A program made the position numbers and the translations under genes. A stretch of 64,000 nt of DNA from NCBI GenBank assembly GCA_946480915.1, contig CAMLLO010000008.1, positions 62,001-126,000 on the forward strand, written 5' to 3'. Positions 30,359 to 40,093 of the stretch are shown one piece after another. The notes beneath the pieces were generated by a model. That model was not told the DNA's origin, made no database searches, and was given only the letters and a program-made list of their open reading frames with translations. This DNA is from an uncultured Sphingobacteriaceae bacterium. Lineage in GTDB: Bacteria; Bacteroidota; Bacteroidia; Sphingobacteriales; Sphingobacteriaceae. Each line of letters begins with the position of its first letter. Positions within the stretch are counted from its first letter, which is position 1.

Positions 30359-31779
30359 TGAAAAGAAGTTCATTGTTAACGTTTTGTCTTTTATTTTCTC
30401 TGTTTGCTGTCGCGGATGTGAGGCTGGCCTCCATCTTTACAGATAATATGGTGCTTCAGCAGAAAGCCAACGCCCCGATCTGGGGATGGGCGGATGAAGG
30501 AAAGAGTATAAAAGTAAAAACTTCATGGAACGGTAAGACTTATTCCGCAAAAGCTGATGGTTCTGGAAAATGGTTAGTCAGAGTGGCCACACCAGGGGCC
30601 GGCGGTCCGTATGAGATTACCATATCAGATGGAAAAGCTATCAAGCTAAAGAATATCCTAATTGGAGAAGTGTGGATCTGCGGCGGCCAGTCAAACATGG
30701 AAATGCCGATGAAAGGTTTTAAAGGTCAGCCAATAATAGGTTCTAACGATGCCATTTTAAAATCTAAAAACCCAAAGATCAGGGTTTATACAGTGCCGCG
30801 ATCGTCGGTAACCGAATTACAGCAGAATAGTAAACCATCTGTTTGGAAAGAGGCAAACCCCGAGTCAATCTCTAATTTTAGTGCTACAGGATATTACTTC
30901 GGGCGCTTATTAAATGAGATGCTCGATATCCCGGTAGGTTTAATTAATGTAAGCTACAGCGGTTCTTTTGTAGAAGCATGGATGTCGCCTGAAAACTTGA
31001 AACAATTTCCTGAAGTTAAAATCCCCGCAAAGGGAGATACTATTAAAGCTGTAAGCAGAACACCCACAACATTATATAATGGGATGCTTTATCCTATAAC
31101 GGGCTATGGAATAAAAGGAGCAATTTTCTACCAGGGCGAATCTAATTATGAGCGTCCCGACAGATACGAAGAGATGTTTCCGGCCATGGTTAAAGAATGG
31201 CGATCTTTATGGAAACAAGGCGATTTTCCATTTTATTACGTTCAGATAGCACCCTATAACTACGCTCAATTACCGCCTTACAACAAAGGCGGAAAATTTA
31301 ATTCGGCCTACTTACGTGATGCGCAGCGTAAATCATTAACCAAAATCCCCAACTCTGCCATGGCTGTGGTGCTGGATATTGGAGAAGAAAACATAATACA
31401 TCCGGCCAACAAAGAAGCCGGAGGAAAGCGCCTGGCTCTTTTAGCTCTGGCTAATACGTATGGACTAAAAGGTTTCGGTTTCGCCAGCCCTTTGTATAAA
31501 TCTATGTCAGTAAAAGGCAGCGTGGCCACAGTAAGCTTCGATAATGCTGCAAATGGCTTAACTTCTTTCAGCAAAGAGCTACAAACCTTCGAAATAGCGG
31601 GAGCAGATAAGGTGTTTCATCCTGCTAAAGCAACCTTGAACGGAAGTTCAGTTTCAGTATCTTCACCAATGGTAAAAGAACCGGTGGCGGTGCGCTATGC
31701 ATTTAAAGATTTCGTGACAGGAGACCTGTTTAGCAATGAAGGATTGCCGGCAAGCTCGTTTAGAACAGATGATTGGTAG
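30358..31779 (+). CDS. Sialate O-acetylesterase-type SGNH esterase (secreted)
   Basis: A 473-aa periplasmic carbohydrate acetylesterase. Signal peptide about 1-19. SGNH blocks: catalytic Ser in I-C-G-G-Q-S-N-M-E-M (about 114-123), F-Y-Q-G-E-S-N in the middle, and the Asp/His block D-I-G-E-E-N-I-I-H-P. Such esterases remove acetyl groups from sialic acid or, in plant-glycan loci, from pectin and xylan. Coupled with the BASS gene by a 1-nt overlap. In this locus de-acetylation of pectic side chains is the reasonable guess. Confidence 0.88.
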   Translation: MKRSSLLTFCLLFSLFAVADVRLASIFTDNMVLQQKANAPIWGWADEGKSIKVKTSWNGKTYSAKADGSGKWLVRVATPGAGGPYEITISDGKAIKLKNILIGEVWICGGQSNMEMPMKGFKGQPIIGSNDAILKSKNPKIRVYTVPRSSVTELQQNSKPSVWKEANPESISNFSATGYYFGRLLNEMLDIPVGLINVSYSGSFVEAWMSPENLKQFPEVKIPAKGDTIKAVSRTPTTLYNGMLYPITGYGIKGAIFYQGESNYERPDRYEEMFPAMVKEWRSLWKQGDFPFYYVQIAPYNYAQLPPYNKGGKFNSAYLRDAQRKSLTKIPNSAMAVVLDIGEENIIHPANKEAGGKRLALLALANTYGLKGFGFASPLYKSMSVKGSVATVSFDNAANGLTSFSKELQTFEIAGADKVFHPAKATLNGSSVSVSSPMVKEPVAVRYAFKDFVTGDLFSNEGLPASSFRTDDW

Positions 31780-31923
31780 GGGGGTGAAGGTTGATGGTTG
31801 AAGGTTGTGGGTTGCGAATTGTGAGTTGTACGAATGACAAAGCATGAACCACAGTTAGTAAGCCATGCGCAAAGGCGGTTTTTAATCGCCTCACTATAAA
31901 AATTATAAGAATTCAAAAACTTG

Positions 31924-34329
31924 ATGAAATTGATAGAGAGAAAGGCAAGTAGGCAATTTATTAACGCCCCCAAACTCCTCTCCTTTTGGAGAGGGCGCCT
32001 AAGCCATTGCTCAAAGGCGGGTGAGGCTCTTTTTTTATCCCTGCTCTTTTTAGCTTTAGCAAATAATACTCAGGCCCAGCTTAATACCTATAATCCAATT
32101 TGGACATCCCCGTCTAAAAACTCATCTGAATCTATGCCCCTCGGTGGAGGAGATGTTGGTCTTAATGTCTGGACGGAAAATAATGAAGTCCTCTTTTACA
32201 TATCACGTTCAGGTACTTTTGATGAAAATAACAGTCTGTTAAAACTGGGCAGGGTGCGATTGTCATTCTCTCCGAACCCATTTGAAGGGGCCAGCTCATT
32301 TAAACAGGAGTTGCATTTAAACGATGGATATATCACGATTACAGGGATTAAAGAAAATCAAACAACGGAGGTAAAACTCTCGGTCGATGTATTTCGTCCG
32401 GTAGTTTACATTGAAATAAAGAGTAGACAGCCCATCATCGCCACAGCAAATTATGAAAGCTGGCGCAGCCAGGACCGAATTCTTAAGGGCAAGGAAAATA
32501 ATCAAAACTCCTACAAATGGGCTCCGCAGGGTGAAGTAAAAACGAGGAGAGATGAAATAGAATTTAAACAAAATGCTGTTCAGTTTTACCATCAGAACCA
32601 AGCTTATAGCATTTTTGATGTTACCGTTAAACAACAAGGTTTGGATTCTGTAAAAGATCAGCTTTTCAACCCGCTTAAAAATCTCATTTTCGGGGGACAG
32701 CTTCAGGGACAAAATTTTATCCCGACAGGAAACTCTGAAGGAAGGTACATCGACACAGATTATAAAAGCTGGAATCTCAAAAGTAAATCGCCGGCCAAAA
32801 GCCATAAGCTTATTCTGACTCTGCATACTCAAATAACACCATCGGCAGAAAGCTGGAAAAATGGATTGCAATCTTCAATATCCGAAGCTGCAAAAAGCCA
32901 AAAACAAGCGGCAAAACAAACTCAGCAATGGTGGAGAAATTACTGGAAACGCAGTTTTATTTACATCAATCCCAATAATTCAAAACGAGATACCCTATCA
33001 AATCAGGTAGCTAACAATTATCAGTTGATGAGATATATGCTGGGCTGTAACGTTTCCGGCAATTATCCCACTAAGTTTAATGGTGGACTCTTTACCTACG
33101 ATCCTTCATTAACCGACAGCACCCTGAAGTTTACACCGGATTTCCGGAACTGGGGGGGAGGAACCCACACCGCACAAAATCAGCGCCTGGTATACTGGCC
33201 GATGCTCAAAAGCGGTGATTTCGATTTGATGGAGCCGCAGTTTAAGTTCTACCAGCAAATCCTTAGAAATGCAGAATTAAGGAGTGAATACTATTGGAAC
33301 CATAAAGGCGCCTGCTTTACCGAACAGTTGGAGAATTTTGGTTTGCCAAATTCTGCTGAATATAATTGGAAGCGACCTGCAGGGTATGATAAAGGCATGG
33401 AGCATAATGCCTGGTTAGAATATGAATGGGATACAGTTTTGGAATTCTGTTTAATGATGCTGGAAACTGAGCGCTACGCCGGCAAAGATGTTAAACAATA
33501 CATTCCTTTTATAGAGAGCTGCTTAACATTCTTTAATGAACATTATCAGTATTTAGCTAAACAAAGGGGAAGCAAGGCTTTCGACGCTAGCGGCCACCTC
33601 ATTTTTTATCCTGGTTCTGCTGCAGAGACCTATAAAATGGCTTACAATGCAAGTTCTACAGTTGCTGGCTTAAGAACTGTTTTGAGTCGACTGTTAGAAC
33701 TTCCTGAATCATATTTGAATAAGGAAAAACGCAAAGAATGGCAAATAATGCTGACGCGCATTCCACCTCTTAGCTTCCGAGAGTTTAATGGCAAGCCTAC
33801 CATCGCGCCAGCTAAACTTTGGGAGCGTATCAACAATACTGAAAGTCCGCAATTATACCCTATTTTCCCTTGGGGGATATATGGTGTTGGGAAACCAGGG
33901 TTGGATACTGCACTAAATACTTATAAATATGACGTCGATGTATTGAAATTCCGGAGTCACGTGGGCTGGAAACAGGATAATATTTTTGCTGCCCGACTTG
34001 GCTTAACGGATGAAGCATGGCAGCTTACTTCTCAAAAACTTAAGGATTCTGGTCGTCGTTTTCCGGCTTTCTGGGGCCCGGGTTTCGACTGGACGCCCGA
34101 TCATAATTGGGGCGGTTCGGGTATGATTGGTTTGCAGGAAATGCTTTTGCAAGCAGATGCAAAGAAAATATACGTCCTGCCCACCTGGCCAAAAGATAAA
34201 GATGTACACTTTAAACTCCATGCTCCATATCGAACTACTATCGAGTGCAGTTGGAAAAATGGGAGCTTGGAATTTTTGAAGGTGCTGCCAGAAACAAGAA
34301 GAAAAGATGTGGTTTTAATTAAAGAGTAG
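31924..34329 (+). CDS. DUF5703 glycosidase-like protein with repeat-altered signal region
   Basis: An 801-aa secreted protein: DUF5703 domain (about 55-340; starts Y-N-P-I-W-T-S-P-S-K-N-S-S-E-S-M-P-L-G-G-G-D) followed by a six-hairpin-glycosidase-like helical domain (about 350-780). No enzyme activity is established that I can name; a glycan hydrolase role is inferred from fold and context. The start is odd: after M-K-L-I-E-R-K-A-S-R-Q, about 24 residues are encoded by a dispersed repeat (31963-32033), and only then comes the hydrophobic signal core (A-L-F-L-S-L-L-F-L-A-L-A, ending N-T-Q-A-Q). The ATG at 31924 (preceded by an in-frame TTG) is the only visible start; export may be impaired. 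Confidence 0.75.
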   Translation: MKLIERKASRQFINAPKLLSFWRGRLSHCSKAGEALFLSLLFLALANNTQAQLNTYNPIWTSPSKNSSESMPLGGGDVGLNVWTENNEVLFYISRSGTFDENNSLLKLGRVRLSFSPNPFEGASSFKQELHLNDGYITITGIKENQTTEVKLSVDVFRPVVYIEIKSRQPIIATANYESWRSQDRILKGKENNQNSYKWAPQGEVKTRRDEIEFKQNAVQFYHQNQAYSIFDVTVKQQGLDSVKDQLFNPLKNLIFGGQLQGQNFIPTGNSEGRYIDTDYKSWNLKSKSPAKSHKLILTLHTQITPSAESWKNGLQSSISEAAKSQKQAAKQTQQWWRNYWKRSFIYINPNNSKRDTLSNQVANNYQLMRYMLGCNVSGNYPTKFNGGLFTYDPSLTDSTLKFTPDFRNWGGGTHTAQNQRLVYWPMLKSGDFDLMEPQFKFYQQILRNAELRSEYYWNHKGACFTEQLENFGLPNSAEYNWKRPAGYDKGMEHNAWLEYEWDTVLEFCLMMLETERYAGKDVKQYIPFIESCLTFFNEHYQYLAKQRGSKAFDASGHLIFYPGSAAETYKMAYNASSTVAGLRTVLSRLLELPESYLNKEKRKEWQIMLTRIPPLSFREFNGKPTIAPAKLWERINNTESPQLYPIFPWGIYGVGKPGLDTALNTYKYDVDVLKFRSHVGWKQDNIFAARLGLTDEAWQLTSQKLKDSGRRFPAFWGPGFDWTPDHNWGGSGMIGLQEMLLQADAKKIYVLPTWPKDKDVHFKLHAPYRTTIECSWKNGSLEFLKVLPETRRKDVVLIKE
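31963..32033. repeat. Dispersed repeat inserted in the DUF5703 signal-peptide region
   Basis: The stretch AACGCCCCCAAACTC ... GGCGGGTGAGGCT contains CCTCTCC-TTTT-GGAGAGG (31977-31994), a 7-bp hairpin. It matches an intergenic repeat type seen in degenerate form at 17860-17901, but here it is read through in frame. Confidence 0.6.
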
Positions 34330-34348
34330 CATGCCTTACGATCGCCCT

Positions 34349-35704
34349 TTATTGAAATTCATTTATAGCTTCGCCGATATCGTATACTGTAGTTTTGCCA
34401 TCAAGTTCGGCTGAGATAATTGAGCTGCCCGCAGCGCTTCTATAACCTCCGGCACAATGTACCGCAATGGGTTTATTGGTCGGAATTTCCGCCATCCGTT
34501 CACGCAGTTCTGCTAAAGGAATCGAAATACTTGAGGGGAAGATCTTGTTCTGTTTTACCTCCGACGGATTTCTTACATCCACAATAGTATAGTCCTGCGG
34601 CTGCTTTTTGAAATTTTGTAAGTTCAAGGGCTCATTTTTGTGTTCCGAATAATTCACCACAAAAGCTTCTTCGATATTTGATTCATAGCCGATTGCTGCC
34701 GCTCGTTCTATTATTTTTTTTAATTGTTCAATGTTTTGCGCAGCCAGATAAAATCGTTCCTCCGGTCGGATGATACTGCCTAGCCATGTTTCAAATTTTT
34801 CTCCCGCCATGATATTTACGGAATGGGATAAGTGCCCTTTTTTAAATAGCTTGTCATCTCTTACATCAACAATCCAGAGGTCATCTTTTAAGTGGCTCGC
34901 TGTTTTTTCGTCCTTTACCGGATCTGTAATTCGCACCTTTCCGACACTCTCAAAAAATGGATCCGCCCCTTTTTTATTCAACTCAACGTTGTATGGAAAA
35001 TAAGCAGGGATAAAGGGAAGATCAGCTGTTAGTTCCTTTACAAATTGTTCTACATCCATTTCCTGAAGCGACCAATTACTGATTTTTTCCGCTCCGATTG
35101 TACTGCTGTTCGCCTCGCTAAGCGCTTTCCCGCAAAGAGTGCCGGCACCATGGCCCGGATAAAGCAAGACGGCTTCATCTAATTTCATCAATTTGTTTCT
35201 GAGGGAAAAATACATGCTTCGCGCTAGTCTTTCCCGTAAGGATTCCTGCTCTCCTCCTGATTCCCTTAAATCAGGGCGCCCGCAGTCGCCGATGAACAAG
35301 GTGTCGCCGGTGAAAACGGCTTCTTCCCTGCCTTCAACCTCCAGAACAATACAAATGCTGTCAGGGGAATGTCCTGGTGTATTTAGTGCTTTTAACCTGA
35401 TCTCTCCGATCTCGAGAATGTCTCCTTCGTCAAACACCTCATGAGGAAAAGAAGCTTTCATTAATTTGCTTGCATAGATTTTGGCACTCGTCGTGTTATG
35501 AATTTCCAAATGGCTGCTTACAAAGTCGGCATGGGGGTGAGTTTCGATTATCGCTATAATTTCTGCTTCATTTTCCTTTGCAAATTTATAATACTCAGCA
35601 GGGTTACGGGCCGGGTCGATAAGTATAATCTGGTTTGTGCTTTCGCTCAAGATAGCATAACTGTATTGGGCTAAATTCTTATCTTCAAATTGTTTGATTC
35701 TCAT
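34349..35704 (-). CDS. Metallo-beta-lactamase/double-rhodanese sulfur enzyme
   Basis: A 451-aa cytoplasmic protein, likely persulfide dioxygenase-sulfurtransferase type. N-terminal metallo-beta-lactamase domain (about 1-240) with E-T-H56-P-H58-A-D60-F-V-S-S-H, T-P-G-H-S-P-D-S and F-T-G-D-T-L-F-I-G-D; then two rhodanese domains (about 255-355 and 362-451). The first has no active Cys (the loop reads F-Y-L-A-A-Q-N), while the second has Cys417 in V-H-C-A-G-G-Y-R-S-A. Such enzymes oxidise glutathione or low-molecular-weight persulfides. It is convergent with the DUF5703 gene and unrelated to the glycan locus. Confidence 0.88.
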   Translation of the reverse strand: MRIKQFEDKNLAQYSYAILSESTNQIILIDPARNPAEYYKFAKENEAEIIAIIETHPHADFVSSHLEIHNTTSAKIYASKLMKASFPHEVFDEGDILEIGEIRLKALNTPGHSPDSICIVLEVEGREEAVFTGDTLFIGDCGRPDLRESGGEQESLRERLARSMYFSLRNKLMKLDEAVLLYPGHGAGTLCGKALSEANSSTIGAEKISNWSLQEMDVEQFVKELTADLPFIPAYFPYNVELNKKGADPFFESVGKVRITDPVKDEKTASHLKDDLWIVDVRDDKLFKKGHLSHSVNIMAGEKFETWLGSIIRPEERFYLAAQNIEQLKKIIERAAAIGYESNIEEAFVVNYSEHKNEPLNLQNFKKQPQDYTIVDVRNPSEVKQNKIFPSSISIPLAELRERMAEIPTNKPIAVHCAGGYRSAAGSSIISAELDGKTTVYDIGEAINEFQ

Positions 35705-35762
35705 AGCTTTCCTGCTCGTACTTTCTCAACAATTTTAGCGCTATACTGTTTCCAGTTACAAC

Positions 35763-38700
35763 CTAGACTGTTGTCTCGATTCGGTTCGCTGTTAATATTG
35801 CTTTAATGCCTCTTAGCGGAATCGTAACCCAGTCTGGTCTGTTGTTAAGCTCATGGTTTAATTCAAAGATCGCTTTTTGTAATAGAAAAGTTTGTAGCAA
35901 CACCTCAATGTCCTCCTTGTCATCCGGAATTATATCAGATTTCTTCATACGTTTTAAGTATCCATCCATAAAGAACCCGCTCATATAATGACACCATTGC
36001 TCGACATAGGGTAAAAGGATATTGATATCTTCAGATCTGATTTGATTGTCTAAAAATAGACTTCCGTAAGCAACGTAATGAAGCGAACGTACCATTCCCG
36101 CAACGTCGCGCATAGGCGAACGTTTCAACCGGCGTTCACTATAGCTTAATGCAGGTTCGCCCTCAAAATCCAGTATTACAAAGTCTTTACCCGTGAACAA
36201 AACCTGACCAAGATGGTAGTTTCCATGGATTCTTATTTTTTTGGCATTGATTTTTTTCTGGTAAATTCTTTTCAGGACCAAAAGTATTTCCTCCTTCATA
36301 CCTAGCAGTTCTTCTGCTTCTTTTACCAGATGTTCAGGAAGCTTCTTATAATTTTTGTTTAAATTCTGAAAAGTACTTCTAACCAGCGACTGCATTGATG
36401 AATATAGAGATCGCTGATAGTGCAATGAGAAGTCTTCGGGCTTAAAGTCAGGTTGGTCTATAGATGCAAGAGCGATGTGCATTTCTGCAGTTCGCAAGCC
36501 AAGTAGAGTGGTTCGTTCCACTAGCGCCACTTCAAAAAATTCTTTGATTCCGGAAGGAACATTATCATAAATTACAGGCTCAATAAGGTCTCCTTTATAT
36601 TCGGGCAGAAGGGCACCCGAATCACTTTGCAAAATCATTTCGTTGAAATCTACAAGCCGGTCGAGCATATAGTCCCATGCATTACTGTTGCTTTCTACCA
36701 TCTCTTGCATTAACCCCAGAATCATTGAATCTTTACCACGTTTCCATTCAAAAGTTCCTATAAAAGCAGGAATATTTTTAAAGTTGGTTGTATGAGTCAA
36801 AAGGTTGTTTATTTCAACATCGGGATTAATAGCCCGGTCTACTTTGCGATATAATTTAAGATAAAATTTATTGTCGTAAGTAAGCGAGGTGTTGCTCTGT
36901 TCTTCCGGCAGAATCTTTGGTTTAATTTTATGAGCTTCTAATACATGCTGTTTGAGCAATTTATTTCCATTGAATTTAATTTCGCTATGTTTTAAAAGGA
37001 TATTATGATTATTGGCCATATTAAAAATGATGGCATGCTGAAGTTCTATGCCGTAAATGGCATCATACAAAACTCCTTCTACACCAGCTATCTTAAGTCG
37101 GGCCAACACTGCTTGTGGACAATCGACTTTCACCTTTTCAGCAAAATGTTCTTTCCCAAAGGCAATCGGTAATTGATACACCTCGGGTAGTCCATCGTGG
37201 TAACTTACTTCAAAGAGCAGGAAAAAAGCTGAATCGTCGGCTAAAGGCATAGAGGCATAGTGCAGAAACTTAATGCTTTCTATCACTTTTCCTTTTCCGA
37301 CAAACCATTTGATCTTCATTAAATAATCCGGAAGAATAGATGTGGCAAGCTTTTCCAGCATTTGTGCTTGCACAATGTCTTTCCATTGCTCAAGCTGAAT
37401 CATCTGCAAATCATTATTCGTGCTTATTTCGGGATGCACTTTTTCGAGTACAAACGAATTGCAGGAATAGGGCTCAAGAGTAAAAAAATATGGTGTATCT
37501 CCTTTAATCAGGGGGAATTTATTCTTACTGACAATTTCAATGGGCTGATAGCCTTTAAACTCATCAAGATTAATTTCCGCGGGTTGTGAATAGCGCGAAA
37601 GACTTACAACCACCAGCAAAATTTCCTCCTGGTAGGTTCTAACAAAAACCAGCACCTTCGAATTTTCAGCATTTATAAATTTTATATCTCCTCTGCTAAA
37701 GGCCTTATATTTTTTCCTGGTACTGATGATACGCTTCATCCACCAAAGCAGAGATGAGGTATTGTGAGACTGAAGCTCAACATTTACCGATTCATGCTGA
37801 TATTCAGGATCAAGTATCAGAGGAAGATAAAGCTGGTGAGGATTGCTGGTCGAAAAGCCAGCATTCCGTTCGGCTGTCCATTGCATCGGTGTACGAACAC
37901 CATTTCGGTCGCCCAGATAGAAGTTGTCACCCATTCCAATTTCGTCACCATAGTACAGTACAGGCGTTCCGGGCAAAGAGAAAAGCAAAAAGTTGAGCAG
38001 TTCAATCTTGCGTCGGTTATTAGCCAGTAAAGGTGCCAGCCGGTGCCTGATGCCTAGATTTATTCTGGCTTTTGGATCTTTAACATAGGCCTTATACATA
38101 TAATCCCGCTCTTCATCAGTCACCATTTCAAGGGTCAGCTCATCGTGGTTTCTAAGAAATAAAGCCCACTGACAGGTTTCAGGAATAGCCGGAGTTTGCT
38201 CGAATATATCCGTGATCGGATAGCGGTCTTCCATCTGCAGGGCCATAAACATGCGGGGCATTATCGGGAAATGGTAATTCATCTGACATTCGTCGCCTGT
38301 ACCAAAGTATGCGGCAGAATCTTCGGGCCACATATTGGCTTCGGCTAAGAGAAGTGTTCCCGGGTATCTCTCGTCAAGCCATTTGCGCATTTTTTTTAAA
38401 AAGGCGTGTGTTTCCGGCAGGTTCTCGCCGTTTGTTCCTTCTCGTTCAAAGAGATAAGGCACGGCATCCAACCTGAATCCATCCACGCCCATTTTACACC
38501 AGTAGTCCAGAATTTTTAAGATTTCTTCATGTACCAACGGATTGTCAAAGTTCAAATCCGGCTGGTGATGGAAAAAGCGGTGCCAGTAATATTGCTGTGC
38601 GACGGGATCCCAGGTCCAGTTAGATTTTTCATAATCTTGAAATATTATGCGCACATCCTTGTACTTGTTTGGATCATCGGTCCAAACATAAAAATCCCTG

Positions 38701-39092
38701 ACATTCGAGTCTTTAGGTGCTTTTCGCGCTCGTTGAAACCATGGATGCTGGTCGGAAGTGTGATTAATTACCAACTCGGTAATTACCCTTAAATTGCGCT
38801 CATGCGCCTCCTTTAAAAAATGTTTAAACTGTTTTATGTTGCCGTAAGCGGGATTTATTTTATAATAATCAGCAATGTCGTATCCGTCATCTTTAAGTGG
38901 CGAAGGGTAAAAGGGAAGCAGCCAGATAGCAGTCACTCCAAGGTCCTGTAAATAATCGAGCTTTTCCAGCAATCCTTCAAAATCACCTATACCATCTCCA
39001 TTCCCGTCAAGAAATGCTTTTATATGTAATTCGTAGATTACGGCATCTTTATACCAATGAAGCTTATCATCTAATGGTTTTCTCTCCGGCAT
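35763..39092 (-). CDS. treS: Trehalose synthase-maltokinase fusion
   Basis: A 1109-aa bifunctional protein. Residues about 10-550 are a GH13 trehalose synthase (maltose glucosyl-isomerase) with nucleophile Asp209 (G-F-R-L-D-A-V-P), acid Glu251 (L-L-L-A-E-A-N-M-W) and Asp317 (R-N-H-D-E-L-T). Residues about 580-1100 are a maltokinase domain with the phosphotransferase motifs H-G-N-Y-H-L-G-Q-V-L and V-I-L-D-F-E-G-E-P. Together they interconvert trehalose and maltose and make maltose 1-phosphate, the donor for GlgE-type glucan synthesis; glgE and glgB are not in the window. A 20-bp palindrome lies upstream. Confidence 0.93.
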   Translation of the reverse strand: MPERKPLDDKLHWYKDAVIYELHIKAFLDGNGDGIGDFEGLLEKLDYLQDLGVTAIWLLPFYPSPLKDDGYDIADYYKINPAYGNIKQFKHFLKEAHERNLRVITELVINHTSDQHPWFQRARKAPKDSNVRDFYVWTDDPNKYKDVRIIFQDYEKSNWTWDPVAQQYYWHRFFHHQPDLNFDNPLVHEEILKILDYWCKMGVDGFRLDAVPYLFEREGTNGENLPETHAFLKKMRKWLDERYPGTLLLAEANMWPEDSAAYFGTGDECQMNYHFPIMPRMFMALQMEDRYPITDIFEQTPAIPETCQWALFLRNHDELTLEMVTDEERDYMYKAYVKDPKARINLGIRHRLAPLLANNRRKIELLNFLLFSLPGTPVLYYGDEIGMGDNFYLGDRNGVRTPMQWTAERNAGFSTSNPHQLYLPLILDPEYQHESVNVELQSHNTSSLLWWMKRIISTRKKYKAFSRGDIKFINAENSKVLVFVRTYQEEILLVVVSLSRYSQPAEINLDEFKGYQPIEIVSKNKFPLIKGDTPYFFTLEPYSCNSFVLEKVHPEISTNNDLQMIQLEQWKDIVQAQMLEKLATSILPDYLMKIKWFVGKGKVIESIKFLHYASMPLADDSAFFLLFEVSYHDGLPEVYQLPIAFGKEHFAEKVKVDCPQAVLARLKIAGVEGVLYDAIYGIELQHAIIFNMANNHNILLKHSEIKFNGNKLLKQHVLEAHKIKPKILPEEQSNTSLTYDNKFYLKLYRKVDRAINPDVEINNLLTHTTNFKNIPAFIGTFEWKRGKDSMILGLMQEMVESNSNAWDYMLDRLVDFNEMILQSDSGALLPEYKGDLIEPVIYDNVPSGIKEFFEVALVERTTLLGLRTAEMHIALASIDQPDFKPEDFSLHYQRSLYSSMQSLVRSTFQNLNKNYKKLPEHLVKEAEELLGMKEEILLVLKRIYQKKINAKKIRIHGNYHLGQVLFTGKDFVILDFEGEPALSYSERRLKRSPMRDVAGMVRSLHYVAYGSLFLDNQIRSEDINILLPYVEQWCHYMSGFFMDGYLKRMKKSDIIPDDKEDIEVLLQTFLLQKAIFELNHELNNRPDWVTIPLRGIKAILTANRIETTV

Positions 39093-39170
39093 GCTAGACT
39101 TTTAAATTTGTTAGATCTTTTGGCTCAGCGGCCCAGGCAGATGATGTAATGTTTTTAGACAACTTTCACC

Positions 39171-39190
39171 AATTTGAAAAGTTTCAAATT
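39171..39190. promoter_or_regulatory. 20-bp palindrome upstream of treS
   Basis: AATTTGAAA (39171-39179) and TTTCAAATT (39182-39190) form a 9-bp perfect dyad with an AG centre, 79-98 nt before the treS start. Candidate operator of an unknown regulator. Confidence 0.45.
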
Positions 39191-39290
39191 TGTTCAATTG
39201 AATAGAATCCATGCCAGATTCTCAGATCTCAAGAAAACAGTAGGGTAAAAATAGATGGGATAGAAATATGGGTAAAATCAAAAACAGGCC

Positions 39291-39653
39291 CTAAAAGTGC
39301 AGTATGTGTTTTTCAATCTCGTAGATGTCAAACGGTTTTTCGATGTACCCGTCTGCAAAAGATTTTTTTGCAATTTGAGCCAGGCCATCTACTCCGGATA
39401 TCAGAATAACCGGTATGCTTCTTAACTGATTAATCGATTTCAGAATAACACAAAGTTCACTCCCTTTAACGCCTATCAGCCATTCGTCCAAAATGATAAG
39501 GTCGGGGGCAATGTTTATGATATCTTGAATGGTGTCCGATTTCCAGGTTGTAAAAGCGAAGGTTTCGCAGCCAAGGTCATCGATCACGATTTGCATGACC
39601 TCGAGACATGAAACGTCATCGTCAATTATCAATACCTTTTTTTTCTTCATCAA
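39291..39653 (-). CDS. Single-domain response regulator (receiver only)
   Basis: A 120-aa CheY-like receiver. The acidic pair is in I-I-D-D-D (11-13), the phospho-acceptor is Asp56 (L-I-I-L-D-E-W-L), with Ser86 (L-I-S-G) and Lys106 (E-K-P-F) as the conserved switch residues. No output domain, so it signals by protein contact, probably in a phosphorelay. No kinase is adjacent; the nearest is the PAS histidine kinase at about 48 kb. The gap to treS is about 200 nt. Confidence 0.88.
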   Translation of the reverse strand: MMKKKKVLIIDDDVSCLEVMQIVIDDLGCETFAFTTWKSDTIQDIINIAPDLIILDEWLIGVKGSELCVILKSINQLRSIPVILISGVDGLAQIAKKSFADGYIEKPFDIYEIEKHILHF

Positions 39654-40004
39654 CTATTTTGACAAGAGGTGATTCAGCAGAATTAGCTTTCTTAAATGAT
39701 GTTCTCTAAAATCTATTTTCGTGCATTTAAAACACAGTCCATCCATTCATTGCTTCCTGGCTGCATTTGGGCTTTAATTAAATAGAGCTTACTTTATATA
39801 TAATAATATTTTTAATGAGTTTGTTTGTTTTGCGATGTTTTTTTGCTTGTTATCAGTCAGAGGCTAATAAAATCCATTTTGAAACGTCTAGCCTTAATTT
39901 TTTTAAACACTCAATTGCTCTTTCCTGTCTTCAGTCAAACATCTGCCAAAGTGGGAAACAAATTTCGACGGGAAATTGCCAAAACATCCCTACCAATCAA
40001 GAAG

Positions 40005-40044
40005 GACCGACCTAAACGTAGTTTAGTAGGAATGGTCATTTTTT
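40005..40044 (+). terminator. Terminator-like hairpin in the 39.65-40.09 kb gap
   Basis: Outer GACC/GGTC (40005-40008, 40034-40037) enclose CTAAAC-GTA-GTTTAG (40012-40026), followed by ATTTTTTC. It is the clearest structure in this roughly 440-nt stretch, in which I see no convincing gene. A small transcript ending here is possible but unproven. Confidence 0.45.
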
Positions 40045-40093
40045 CAAAAAAACATAGCCTGAAAAGATTTGTTGATCATAGAAATAACGATGC

